In this document: positions 24,145 through 32,555 of the stretch, piece after piece
How the letters are laid out: every line of letters begins with the position of its first letter
How positions within the stretch are numbered: position 1 is the first letter of the stretch
Source of the DNA: Corynebacterium glaucum
GTDB lineage: Bacteria > Actinomycetota > Actinomycetes > Mycobacteriales > Mycobacteriaceae
Direction: 5' to 3'
DNA: 64,000 bases
NCBI RefSeq assembly: GCF_002287505.1
Contig: NZ_CP019688.1
Span: forward strand, 2,454,660 to 2,518,659
Translations under genes and position numbers: made by a program
The notes under the pieces: generated by a model
Database searches by the model: none
Told to the model about the DNA's origin: nothing
What the model saw: the letters and a program-made list of their open reading frames with translations, nothing else

Positions 24145-25596
24145 GGAACCGCCTGCTCCTGAGAACCCCGAGCTGTAGGACGTGTTGATGCTGGAAGAGC
24201 TCGACGACGCGGACGACTGGGCCTGCTGCTCCGCCGCCACATTCGAGCTGTGCCACGTACTCATGTGCACGTACGGCACGTAGGTGCCGTAGATGAAGCC
24301 CGGCTGCGTGATGGTGGGGGAGTCGAGCTGGGTGTGCTCGGGGACGTCGGAGAATTCGCGGCGCTTGACCTCGTCGAGCAGGGTCGAATAATCGCGCAGC
24401 AAGATCACGAACTGGTCGATGAAGTCCGGCGCGGCGGCGTTGCGGTCCAGTTCCTCGATGCGGTCCTCGAGCGCCCGCAGGTCGCGCTTGATCTCCTTGT
24501 CCTTCACCTCGCGGCGCGCGTTCTGCGCATCGGTGCGAATGTCCAGCAGGATCGAGCGGCGGGTAGCAACGTCGCCGCGCTCCGCGTTGAACAGGCGGTT
24601 GATGTTCTCCTCCGCGTGGCCCGTGTCGGTCACCGTCGCGGCAGCCTCCTCCAGCGCTTCGCGGTTCTCCCACGCCTGGCGGTCCGTGTCCACACCCAGC
24701 TGCTTCACCTCGTGCAGCCTCAGGAAGCGGTCACGCACCTCCTCCCACTGGTCGCGCAGCTCAGCGTCGGCAAAAGCGGAGGACACGGAGTTAGCTCGGA
24801 TGTCCAGCTCATCCAATCGCTGGCTCAGCCCAGTAAATTCATTTGCGACGATTGCGTGATCCTCCCGAGCCTGAGCAATCTGCTTCCGCCGCTTGTTTCG
24901 ACGAATGGCGGTCATCGAGCCACCTGCAAGACCGGCAGCGCCGGCGGCGAGGCCGTAGCCGACCGTCGCATTGCCCTGCTCAGATTCGGCCCGCTCGACT
25001 GGGTAGTTCTGGGCGGCCTCGATGTCGGTGGCGACGTTCGCGCCGGCGAAGAAGCCGCCCGGGATGTTGTTGTCGCGCAGCCCCAGTTTCATAGCTTCGA
25101 GGGCGTCTCCGAGGCGCTGGCCATCGCGGATGTAGAGCTGGTCTGCAACGTCCTCACCAGCCAGGATGAAGTGGTGGCGGCCAACCACGTCCGTGCCGAC
25201 GATGAGCACGCCGTCGGCGTATTTGTCGTTGCCGATTTGGTCGGGGAAGTTGTCGCGGAGGAAATTTTCGACGGAGTCGTTGACGTTGTCGCGGTTCTCA
25301 GTGAGCGCGATGTAGTGCAGCGTTTTGACCGTATCCGGGCGGTCTAGGCGCTCGGCGTCGCGTTTCAGGCGAGCTTCGTCGTCGGGTGTGAGCACGTCGC
25401 CAGGGTCGGAGATCATGACCTCGGGCATTTCCGCTTGGGTGGCGATCTGTGAGTCGGCCGCGTCGGGGACCTCGGTGCTGGCGTAACCAAGCGCGCCGCC
25501 CCCGAGACCCAGCAGTGCGGTGATCCCGAGCACGGCGGCCCAGTCCTTGAACGAGTTGCTCTTCGAGCCGCGGAAGCCTTTGCCTCTATCTGCCAT
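24133..25596 (-). CDS. TPM-domain (DUF5129-like) membrane-anchored protein
   Basis: 487 residues. A single N-terminal membrane helix (WAAVLGITALLGLGGGALGYAS) leads to an outside TPM-like domain (about 45-190; VMISDPGDVLTPDDEARLKRD, ADGVLIVGTDVVGRHHFIL). A second helix (about 205-225) and an RRNKRRK anchor follow, then a long coiled helical region and a Ser/Gly-rich tail (SSASSSSSSINTSYSSG). TPM domains bind Ca or act in membrane-protein quality control; the role here is unknown. ATG 25596 has TAGAAT (25609-25604) 7 nt upstream, so it is leaderless. It is related to the frameshifted gene at 26589-27136. Confidence 0.72.
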   Translation of the reverse strand: MADRGKGFRGSKSNSFKDWAAVLGITALLGLGGGALGYASTEVPDAADSQIATQAEMPEVMISDPGDVLTPDDEARLKRDAERLDRPDTVKTLHYIALTENRDNVNDSVENFLRDNFPDQIGNDKYADGVLIVGTDVVGRHHFILAGEDVADQLYIRDGQRLGDALEAMKLGLRDNNIPGGFFAGANVATDIEAAQNYPVERAESEQGNATVGYGLAAGAAGLAGGSMTAIRRNKRRKQIAQAREDHAIVANEFTGLSQRLDELDIRANSVSSAFADAELRDQWEEVRDRFLRLHEVKQLGVDTDRQAWENREALEEAAATVTDTGHAEENINRLFNAERGDVATRRSILLDIRTDAQNARREVKDKEIKRDLRALEDRIEELDRNAAAPDFIDQFVILLRDYSTLLDEVKRREFSDVPEHTQLDSPTITQPGFIYGTYVPYVHMSTWHSSNVAAEQQAQSSASSSSSSINTSYSSGFSGAGGSSSY

Positions 25597-25620
25597 AGGC
25601 AAAATTCTACGAGAATTTGG

Positions 25621-26568
25621 CTAGTAGCAGTCCCAGGCGAAAGTAACGTTGCTGAAATCCCTGCGCGCGAGATCCTCCGAGGTGATGAACCAGTGGGCGA
25701 GGCCGACATCGCCCCACATCACATCGGGCATGTCTGAGTCGAGCTGGAGCAGCTGGATTGAATCGGCGAACGCAGGCCTTGGATCGGTCTGCGTGAAAAA
25801 TGGGTAGCCGCCAACGCGGTGCCCAGCATTGAAGTCAATGAGGATTGTGACGACTCGGCTGAACGCCTCGGGGTATTCGACGAAACCGTCGCTCAATGCT
25901 TCCTGCTTGAGCTCATCGATACGCTCATTGGTTTTGTTCGCGGTGAACTCTATCTGTTCCTCCCATTCCCCGCCGGGTGTGCCTTTGCGCCAGTGCAGCT
26001 CCCTGCCGTGGGCCTTGATGATTGTCAGCTCGTCTCCCCGCCGAAGTATCTCGGTGCGTGATGCGAACATGTCGCGGTCATTCTCATCCGGGTATGGGCC
26101 GCCCACGGCCCAGTTTCGAATCCGCGACATTTCGCTGCTGGGGAGGGCGGTTTCCAGCACACCGCGTAAGGGGAGCACCGTGTCCTGATTAGTGAACGGC
26201 CCATCGTCGCAGAAGGCGCCCTCGGGCCGAGTGCCCACCGAGGGCGCAGTCGTGTCTTCAATCCAGCGCACGAAGCAGCCGTCAACATCGTCCGAACCGA
26301 AGATCTCATCCGTGCCGCCGAAGAACTGCACGATGCCGCGCTCGGGGAACCCCGGCAGAGGTGGAAGCTCGTCGAAGTTCAGCTGCGCGTAGAACATCAT
26401 CGGGCCGTGGGTGTAGGTCGGCCATTCCACATGTGCAGGCAGGTAGGGGAGCCCGCCAATCTTGGTAGCAGTCGGCGAATCCGGGACGGACGGGTCGTGC
26501 GTCAAAGTAATGGTGGGAATGGGGGGCGGAACGTCGAAGTCGAACATCGCCGCCTGGTACGTCGTCAT
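25621..26568 (-). CDS. DUF1963 (YwqG-like) protein
   Basis: 315 residues. GGLPYLPAHVEWPTYTHGPMMFYAQLNFDELPPLPGFPERGIVQFF is the DUF1963 signature (split here only for description: GG-P-LP-WP, QLN, LPG-G-LQFF); the late AHWFITSEDLARRDFS is the conserved C-terminal block. Function of the family is unknown; members often sit beside toxin or immunity genes. Start ATG 26568 is preceded by CAGGAT with 6 nt spacing, a possible weak -10. It lies between two TPM-related genes. A 76-bp remnant of a paralog lies at 28457-28532. Confidence 0.75.
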   Translation of the reverse strand: MTTYQAAMFDFDVPPPIPTITLTHDPSVPDSPTATKIGGLPYLPAHVEWPTYTHGPMMFYAQLNFDELPPLPGFPERGIVQFFGGTDEIFGSDDVDGCFVRWIEDTTAPSVGTRPEGAFCDDGPFTNQDTVLPLRGVLETALPSSEMSRIRNWAVGGPYPDENDRDMFASRTEILRRGDELTIIKAHGRELHWRKGTPGGEWEEQIEFTANKTNERIDELKQEALSDGFVEYPEAFSRVVTILIDFNAGHRVGGYPFFTQTDPRPAFADSIQLLQLDSDMPDVMWGDVGLAHWFITSEDLARRDFSNVTFAWDCY

Positions 26569-26588
26569 GGCACTATCCTGCCCCGGAT

Positions 26589-27136
26589 TCACCCCGGCTG
26601 CGAACGCTGCACCTCTCGTCTGCCGCGCACAAGCGCGATAAGAGAGCCGATCAGCAAGCCAAGAAAACCAAAGCCAACAACGCTCTTCCCACGGTGATGT
26701 CCGGGGTGTACTCGAAGTGGGTCTCCATCACGCCGGCGCCTCCGGAATCATCGAGGCTGACCAACAACACTCCGTCGATAAGCTCTTTGCCCTGAACTTG
26801 CTTCGGGTGATGGGTGGCGAGGTAGCTGACGGCGGACCGGCCGAGGTTATCCCTGCTTTCTTCGCCGTCGTGCAGCACCAGGTAGTGGACCACCTCAACC
26901 GAGTCGGGCGGCAGAGTGATTGCGGTGCGGTCCGTCAACGTGGCCCTATCCTCCGGACCCATGCGGCTGGCGGGATCCGAAACCATGATTTCGGGCGCGT
27001 CGGTGCGCATGGAAACTTTGAGCTCTTCTTTGGTGGGAACGGGGTTTTGCAGGTGCGCGAGGCCGACTCCGCCCGCGCCCATGACGATGGCGAGGCCGCA
27101 CACGCCGAGGAAGCCTTGCAACTCTTTGCTGACCAC
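26589..27136 (-). pseudogene. TPM-domain (DUF5129-like) paralog interrupted by a frameshift
   Basis: The first frame gives 161 residues from GTG 27136 to a TGA near 26651. It aligns with the neighbouring TPM protein (APEIMVSDPASRMGPEDRA against MPEVMISDPGDVLTPDDEA; IDGVLLVSL against ADGVLIVGT). At about 26700 (GTGGGAAGAGCG) a one-base shift opens a frame reading KSVVGFGFLGLLIGSLIALV then RGRREVQRSQPG, an excellent membrane anchor, to a stop at 26589-26591. One A missing from GGAAAGAG would explain it. TAGAAT (27149-27144) lies 7 nt before the GTG, so it is leaderless. It could be a sequencing error, a broken gene, or a functional short form. Confidence 0.6.
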
Positions 27137-27278
27137 GGTGCCGATTCTAAGGCGGAAGCGGGGGCAATGAGAGGGGAGCGGGGGCGCTCACACCGCCGCG
27201 CGCGGAGTAATATTCCCAGAATCAACCCCCACAACGGATCGTTCGGCACGTTCCTGCCGATGGAGGAGTGCATCTCAC

Positions 27279-28424
<1,146 letters not shown>

Positions 28425-28439
28425 CTGGTTCTCTAGCGC

Positions 28440-28453
28440 GTTTCACGTGAAAC
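28440..28453. other. parS site 1, GTTTCACGTGAAAC
   Basis: Perfect 14-bp ParB-binding palindrome between the ATPase stop and the DUF1963 remnant, about 35 kb from oriC and the farthest copy seen. Confidence 0.9.
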
Positions 28454-28456
28454 GCG

Positions 28457-28532
28457 CTAGTGGCAGTCTCAGCAGAAGCGTGCTTCGCTGAAGTCCCTCC
28501 GAGCCAGGTCCTCTGGAGTGATGAACCAGTGG
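28457..28532 (-). pseudogene. Remnant of a DUF1963 gene (C-terminal end only)
   Basis: The - strand reads HWFITPEDLARRDFSEARF and then stops, against HWFITSEDLARRDFSNVTFAWDCY in the intact gene at 25621. Nucleotide similarity runs from CTAGTGGCAGTC to AACCAGTGG and then ends abruptly at about 28532. One base is missing compared with the intact gene, so the final residues are out of frame. It marks a lost second copy, consistent with duplication of the TPM/DUF1963 block. Confidence 0.75.
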
Positions 28533-28585
28533 TCTCTCCATTCGCCGTCTCAATCTGACAAATAAAAGCGGTCTATTTCGGCGGG

Positions 28586-28839
28586 CGCATCAGTGTACGG
28601 ACTGGCGTTACAGTGTAACCGGCGGACGTTACAGTGTTCGAGAGATATGGCAAACTCCGATGAAGAGTGCCAAAGTCCTTGCGATGCCCGCTTTACCGCT
28701 TGTGATCACAAGCTCTCCTTAAAACTCTTAAGTGAAGCTGCAAGGCGTCATCGCTGATGCTCACTGATATGTCTCTTAACACCACTGACGGCCTACAATC
28801 ACTGTTTCTGCTTCACTGATGCGTCATTCACTATCACTG
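28586..28839. repeat. Facing arrays of CAGTG / CACTG motifs around a 16-bp palindrome
   Basis: This gene-free stretch is AT-richer than its surroundings. CAGTGT starts at 28591, 28611 and 28632 (20-21 bp steps, two helical turns). CACTG starts at 28762, 28783, 28800, 28814 and 28835 (steps 21, 17, 14, 21) in the opposite orientation. CGCATCAGTG (28586-28595) is exactly inverted at 28814-28823. Between them GCTTGTGATCACAAGC (28698-28713) is a perfect palindrome, about midway. GTTACAGTGTAAC (28608-28620 region) is another palindrome. No open frame is supported. Confidence 0.5.
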
Positions 28840-28850
28840 ATGGTGCCAAC

Positions 28851-28882
28851 GAAAAAGGCGCCGCCCGCGAGGGGAGGCGCCT
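28851..28882 (-). terminator. Terminator of the symporter gene
   Basis: On the - strand AGGCGCC (28882-28876), a 13-nt loop, GGCGCCT (28862-28856), then TTTTTC. It lies 110 nt beyond the present symporter stop but just 29 nt beyond the stop of the alternative tail frame. Confidence 0.75.
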
Positions 28883-28988
28883 GGAGGGGGAGCGGTTACC
28901 GGGAAGCCGCTACTTCACCGCGGTGGAACCGGAAGCCGGGTTCACTGTGGTATCCGGCACGACAGCCCCGCTTTCATCCAACACGTCC

Positions 28989-29002
28989 GTTTCACGTGAA
29001 AC
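28989..29002. other. parS site 2, overlapping the symporter stop codon
   Basis: Perfect GTTTCACGTGAAAC. The TGA that ends the symporter frame lies inside it, and a 4-bp tandem repeat (AACGAACG on the + strand) adjoins it. Confidence 0.9.
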
Positions 29003-30221
29003 GAACGGTATGGGAAGGCTCAACGCTGTCGTCGTTAAGCGAATCGCCCTTGATGCGACCTGCCGCGAACTTGTTAACGATGAGCGCGATCGCACCGTCG
29101 CCGGTGACGTTGGCCGCGGTGCCGAAGCTGTCGACGACGATGTAGGACGCGATCATCAGCGAGATCATGGACTCGTCGAAGCCGAGGTTCGCCTGGAGTA
29201 GGCCGACCGCCGCCATGATCGCGCCACCCGGCACGCCCGGAGCCGCGATCATCATGATGCCCAGCAGCAGGATGAAGCCGAGGATCTGACCGCCGGTGAC
29301 GTCCATGTTGGCCATGTAGACGATGGAGAGCGCGTAGAGCGTGATCTTCATCATCGAGCCGGACAGGTGGATCGTGGCGCAGAGCGGAACGACGAAACCA
29401 GCGACATCCTCGTCCACTTTGTTCTTCAGCGTCGAGCCGAGCGTGACCGGGATGGTCGCGGCAGAGGAGGAGGTGCCCAGCGCCGTGAAGTACGCCGGCA
29501 GCATGTTTTTCAGCGCGGTGAACGGGTTCACGCCTGCGATGACGCCAGCAACGAGGTACTGCAGAAGGACGATCACGATGGTCATCACGATGGAGAGGAC
29601 CAGCACCACGCCCATGGCGGCCATGGTGTCTCCGAAGTTCTCGTTCATGCCCAGGTTGAGGAAGGTGCCGAAGATGAACACCGGCAGCAGCGGGATGACA
29701 AACGTGGTCACCACCTTGAGCACGACGTTGTTCAGCTCTTCAAGCACGTTGTAGAGGTTGTTCGACTTCACCGCAGTCATGGCCAAGCCGACGACGAAGG
29801 CGAGCAGCAGCGCGCTCATCACCTCGAACGGCGGGGGCATCTCCACTGCGAAGTAGGGGGCGAGGCCGCCCTCCGACGGGTCCACAACGCCCGTGACCAA
29901 ACTGCGGCCGTCGAGCAAGCTGGGGTAGAGCGCCACCGCCGTGCCCCAGGCGATCAGCCCGGAGATGATCGTCGAGCCGTAGGCGATACCAGCGGTGATG
30001 CCCAGCCACTTGCCGGCACCGCGGCCCAGGCCCGCAATCGCCGGCGTGATCAGCGCGAAGATGAGCACCGGCACGAAAAAGCCGAGGAAGTTGGAAAACA
30101 GGCCGTTGAACGTGACAAACACGCGCGCGAGCCAATCGGGGAAGAACATGCTGCATAGGTAGCCCAGGATGATGGCCACGACCACCCAGAGCAGCAGCGA
30201 ACGCAGGAGCTTTGATCTCAT
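28992..30221 (-). CDS. Dicarboxylate/amino acid:cation symporter (DAACS family)
   Basis: 409 residues. The diagnostic serine-rich hairpin is FTALGTSSSAATIPVTL, followed by VPLCATIHLSGSMMKITLYAL and the substrate helix region SYIVVDSFGTAANVTGDG (the NxxG-type Asp/Asn cluster), as in glutamate/dicarboxylate carriers. It imports such acids with sodium or protons. ATG 30221 is preceded by GAGAAT with 6 nt spacing (probable leaderless). The end is unusual: the frame stops within parS after SHTVRFT, while another frame continues as VSRETDVLDESGAVVPD to a TAG at 28911, suggesting a recent 4-bp duplication. Confidence 0.85.
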   Translation of the reverse strand: MRSKLLRSLLLWVVVAIILGYLCSMFFPDWLARVFVTFNGLFSNFLGFFVPVLIFALITPAIAGLGRGAGKWLGITAGIAYGSTIISGLIAWGTAVALYPSLLDGRSLVTGVVDPSEGGLAPYFAVEMPPPFEVMSALLLAFVVGLAMTAVKSNNLYNVLEELNNVVLKVVTTFVIPLLPVFIFGTFLNLGMNENFGDTMAAMGVVLVLSIVMTIVIVLLQYLVAGVIAGVNPFTALKNMLPAYFTALGTSSSAATIPVTLGSTLKNKVDEDVAGFVVPLCATIHLSGSMMKITLYALSIVYMANMDVTGGQILGFILLLGIMMIAAPGVPGGAIMAAVGLLQANLGFDESMISLMIASYIVVDSFGTAANVTGDGAIALIVNKFAAGRIKGDSLNDDSVEPSHTVRFT

Positions 30222-30321
30222 ACCGCTATTCTCACCCACCGATGTGCTCGAGGCGGAATCGGCGCGGGCAAGTCGCACACATCACACCGGATGCGGATTC
30301 GGCGCCTGTGCAGCCGGAGTT

Positions 30322-30327
30322 TAAGCT
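30322..30327 (+). promoter_or_regulatory. -10 box TAAGCT of leaderless SdpI gene
   Basis: TAAGCT ends 6 nt before ATG 30334; no ribosome site is present. Confidence 0.5.
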
Positions 30328-30333
30328 GGACCC

Positions 30334-30795
30334 ATGTCTCCGTTTGCAGCCATGACCACCCTGAACATCGTTATCGGCATCCTCTTCATCATCGCTGCGG
30401 TCGTACTGGTGGTCCTCGGCGGAGTCGCCGCCGCAGGCAAACTCCCGGGCAACAAAGCCATCGGTCTGCGCGTGCCTGAGGTGCGCAAGGAAGAACGGAT
30501 CTGGGTGCAGGCACACCGGGTCGTCGGCCCGTTCTGGATCCTCGCCGGCGTCGGCATGGCCATCGGCGCAGCGTTCAGCTTCATCGCTCACGGCTGGCTA
30601 TGGGTTGCGCCGGTCATCGCGTTCGTCGCAGGTCTCGTCGCACTCTCCATCGGCGGCAACTACGGAGCCAAGACAGCAGCGCTTATCGACGAACAGTTGA
30701 CCGCCGATGCCGAATCACCCGCACCATCCAAGCCGGCGCCAGCAGTGGACGTGGATGCCCTGCGCCGAGCAGCCGGCAAAGCCGACGAACGCTAG
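30334..30795 (+). CDS. SdpI-family membrane protein
   Basis: 153 residues with three or four membrane helices. GKLPGNKAIGLRVPEVRKEERIWVQAHR is the SdpI/YhfL motif (G-(I/L)-R-x-P-x-(T/V)-x-x-x-x-x-x-W-x-x-x-(H/N)). Bacillus SdpI gives immunity to the SdpC toxin and acts as a signal receptor; most homologues are uncharacterised and no SdpC-like gene is visible here. The charged C-terminal tail (PSKPAPAVDVDALRRAAGKADER) is cytosolic. The leaderless -10 supports ATG 30334 over ATG 30352. It converges with hipA, with a 9-bp gap between stops. Confidence 0.75.
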   Translation: MSPFAAMTTLNIVIGILFIIAAVVLVVLGGVAAAGKLPGNKAIGLRVPEVRKEERIWVQAHRVVGPFWILAGVGMAIGAAFSFIAHGWLWVAPVIAFVAGLVALSIGGNYGAKTAALIDEQLTADAESPAPSKPAPAVDVDALRRAAGKADER

Positions 30796-30804
30796 CGCAC
30801 TTCC

Positions 30805-31971
30805 TTATCCCAGTGCAGCTCGCCTCAGTGAGAGCTCCCGCTCGGCGCCGTAAATAGGGGAGCCGGTAAGGGGCAGTCGCGTGAGGTCCACCGCGGCGAC
30901 CGCCTTCAGAGCGACGACGTTGGCGCTTCGCGCCGCCTTCTTTGGCAATCCAATCGAGTCGGCGAACTCATCCCAGTGGCGAAGCTTCAGGTCCTTTGTT
31001 CGACCACTTACCGGCAGTGCCATACTGAAGTCGCGGTAAAGGGCGGTGCTGGGGACATCGTAGATGGGGGAGAGGTCCCATGCGCCGTCCCGGCGTTGAA
31101 GTATGGAGATGTTCTTCGCGTGGAGATCTCCGTTGCCGGTCAACCAGGCGAAGACGAACTGGAGATACAGCGCGCGCGTCGCCACTCGCGGCATCGCGGT
31201 TTTCGACGCCATGGTGAGAGTCACGTCCTCAGCTGACACGTTGTACTTAGCGGCGGGCGCGATGCCCATCACTTGGGCCGCGTCTTCCATGGCGTAACGT
31301 TCTCCACCTGCCCCTCGGTCAAAGCGGGTAACAAGCAACCCCGTAATCCCGTTGCGGTCGGCCACTAGCTTGGACTCCGCTACGGGCAAGCCGAGCTGTT
31401 TCGCGGCCTGCAAATGGAGAAACTCATTCTCCACAAGAAACGGATAGTCGTTCGGCGAAAGCTTGAGTATCGCGGGGGCGCCGGGGAGTGCAAGCGGCAC
31501 GTTGATCATGGACGCGGAGACCTTTTCCTGGACCCCTGCGATCCCTTGAGAATCGACTTCAGAGAGAAGTTCCCAGAAGTCCAGTTCTTCGAGCTCGCGC
31601 GATGCCAGAGGCGGCTTCGAATGCGGCTGTTCACCCGCTGGGACAACTTGGACATCACCTGGGAGATCGTTACCGATGGGGAGGAGCAAAGAAAGCTCGT
31701 CATCGAACGAGGTCTTTACTGCCTGCCGCAAGATGCTGAGCCTGCGCCCCTCGGGAAGTAAGCCAGTGAAGAACGGAGGCAGTGAGCCTGCAGGGGTCAC
31801 GACTGGCTCGGGATCGCGGGGGAGTGAAAACGCTACGTCCGGTCCTGAATACTCTTCGCGGTAGGAAAATGTCGTTGTCGCGTCGTCGCCCCGCGTGAGG
31901 TGACCAGCAACCACCCCCTGCTTGTAGACGTCAGCGCGTGCAACTGACCGATACCGTTCCAGATTGCTCAC
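30805..31971 (-). CDS. hipA: HipA-family serine/threonine kinase toxin
   Basis: 388 residues. The N-terminal domain (VAGHLTRGDDATTTFSYREEY, DVAFSLP) and the kinase parts are intact: GVQEKVS (phosphate/ATP loop region), AILKLSP with the ATP-binding Lys, catalytic NGDLHAKNIS (HxDxHxKN-like) and the metal-binding SPIYDV. Known HipA phosphorylates glutamyl-tRNA synthetase and causes dormancy; the target here is not known. The GTG start at 31971 overlaps the TGA of hipB (GTGA), giving tight coupling with the antitoxin made first. Confidence 0.88.
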   Translation of the reverse strand: MSNLERYRSVARADVYKQGVVAGHLTRGDDATTTFSYREEYSGPDVAFSLPRDPEPVVTPAGSLPPFFTGLLPEGRRLSILRQAVKTSFDDELSLLLPIGNDLPGDVQVVPAGEQPHSKPPLASRELEELDFWELLSEVDSQGIAGVQEKVSASMINVPLALPGAPAILKLSPNDYPFLVENEFLHLQAAKQLGLPVAESKLVADRNGITGLLVTRFDRGAGGERYAMEDAAQVMGIAPAAKYNVSAEDVTLTMASKTAMPRVATRALYLQFVFAWLTGNGDLHAKNISILQRRDGAWDLSPIYDVPSTALYRDFSMALPVSGRTKDLKLRHWDEFADSIGLPKKAARSANVVALKAVAAVDLTRLPLTGSPIYGAERELSLRRAALG

Positions 31972-32192
31972 TGAGTCACCTCAAGCCTCAGACCAAGGAC
32001 GTCCAGAGTTTCCAGCACAGCCCGAAGGCTCGGCGAGCCAGACCCGTGCTCGATATCACGCAGCGTGGCGTCCGAGATCCCCGCGAGCTCCGCAACCTGC
32101 ACTTGCGTGAGACCAGCAATCTTCCTCGCGTCGCGGATCGTAGTCCCGATCAACTCCGCGCGAGGCCCAACTTCAGTCCTTGGCCCATCCAT
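31968..32192 (-). CDS. hipB: HipB-like antitoxin, XRE helix-turn-helix
   Basis: 74 residues: a single HTH (IRDARKIAGLTQVQVAELAGI then SDATLRDIEHGSGSPSLRAV) and a short tail (LGLRLEVTQ). It should bind its own promoter and neutralise HipA. Upstream on the - strand TATACT (about 32254-32249) is a likely -10, giving a leader of about 50 nt. TCCGA/TCGGA half-sites recur at about 32198, 32213, 32270 and 32340 on both orientations and are candidate operators. Confidence 0.85.
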   Translation of the reverse strand: MDGPRTEVGPRAELIGTTIRDARKIAGLTQVQVAELAGISDATLRDIEHGSGSPSLRAVLETLDVLGLRLEVTQ

Positions 32193-32360
32193 GATTACCG
32201 ACTTCCGATCAGAGATATTCTTCGGATTTCAGACATATCATGTGGAGTATAACCCGACAGTAGTAGTTTTCCGAGGAATAGTTGGGATTCCACTCAAAAC
32301 CACCCAGCAACCACGCGATATCGGGTCAATCCGTAGGATCTCTCGGATTCCAACCCGCCG

Positions 32361-32389
32361 TTGCCCACCTCACACCCATGCGCTACGCT
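32361..32389 (+). promoter_or_regulatory. trp operon promoter
   Basis: TTGCCC (32361-32366), 17 bp, TACGCT (32384-32389). The box ends 7 nt before the leader-peptide GTG, so the operon mRNA would begin with the leader start codon. Confidence 0.65.
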
Positions 32390-32396
32390 TAATCCC

Positions 32397-32438
32397 GTGA
32401 CTTTCTCCGAGAACCAAAACTGGTGGTGGCGCGCGTAG
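32397..32438 (+). CDS. trpL: trp operon leader peptide (three tandem Trp codons)
   Basis: A 13-residue frame, MTFSENQNWWWRA if GTG is read as Met. Three consecutive TGG codons (32421-32429) let ribosome stalling sense low charged tRNA-Trp and steer folding of the attenuator downstream. It is leaderless. It is too short to appear in ordinary gene calls. The tandem-Trp leader followed by terminator and trpE is the classical attenuation layout, known also in C. glutamicum. Confidence 0.88.
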   Translation: MTFSENQNWWWRA

Positions 32439-32466
32439 ACGGCGTGCCTTGAGAAGTCATTTCACC

Positions 32467-32508
32467 GGCCCGCCGGCTTGGAACCCAACCAAGCACCGCG
32501 GGCCTTTT
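32467..32508 (+). terminator. trp attenuator terminator
   Basis: GGCCCGC (32467-32473) pairs with GCGGGCC (32498-32504); inner GCTTGG (32476-32481) pairs with CCAAGC (32489-32494); TTTT follows at 32505-32508. Confidence 0.85.
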
Positions 32509-32555
32509 CGCTCTTAAGATCCTCGGTGCAAAGCAGATACGACCAAGGACCACAG

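Noticed and set aside
28698..28713. GCTTGTGATCACAAGC as a GlxR/CRP site
   Set aside because: The half-sites TGTGA and TCACA touch each other; GlxR/CRP sites need about 6 bp between them.
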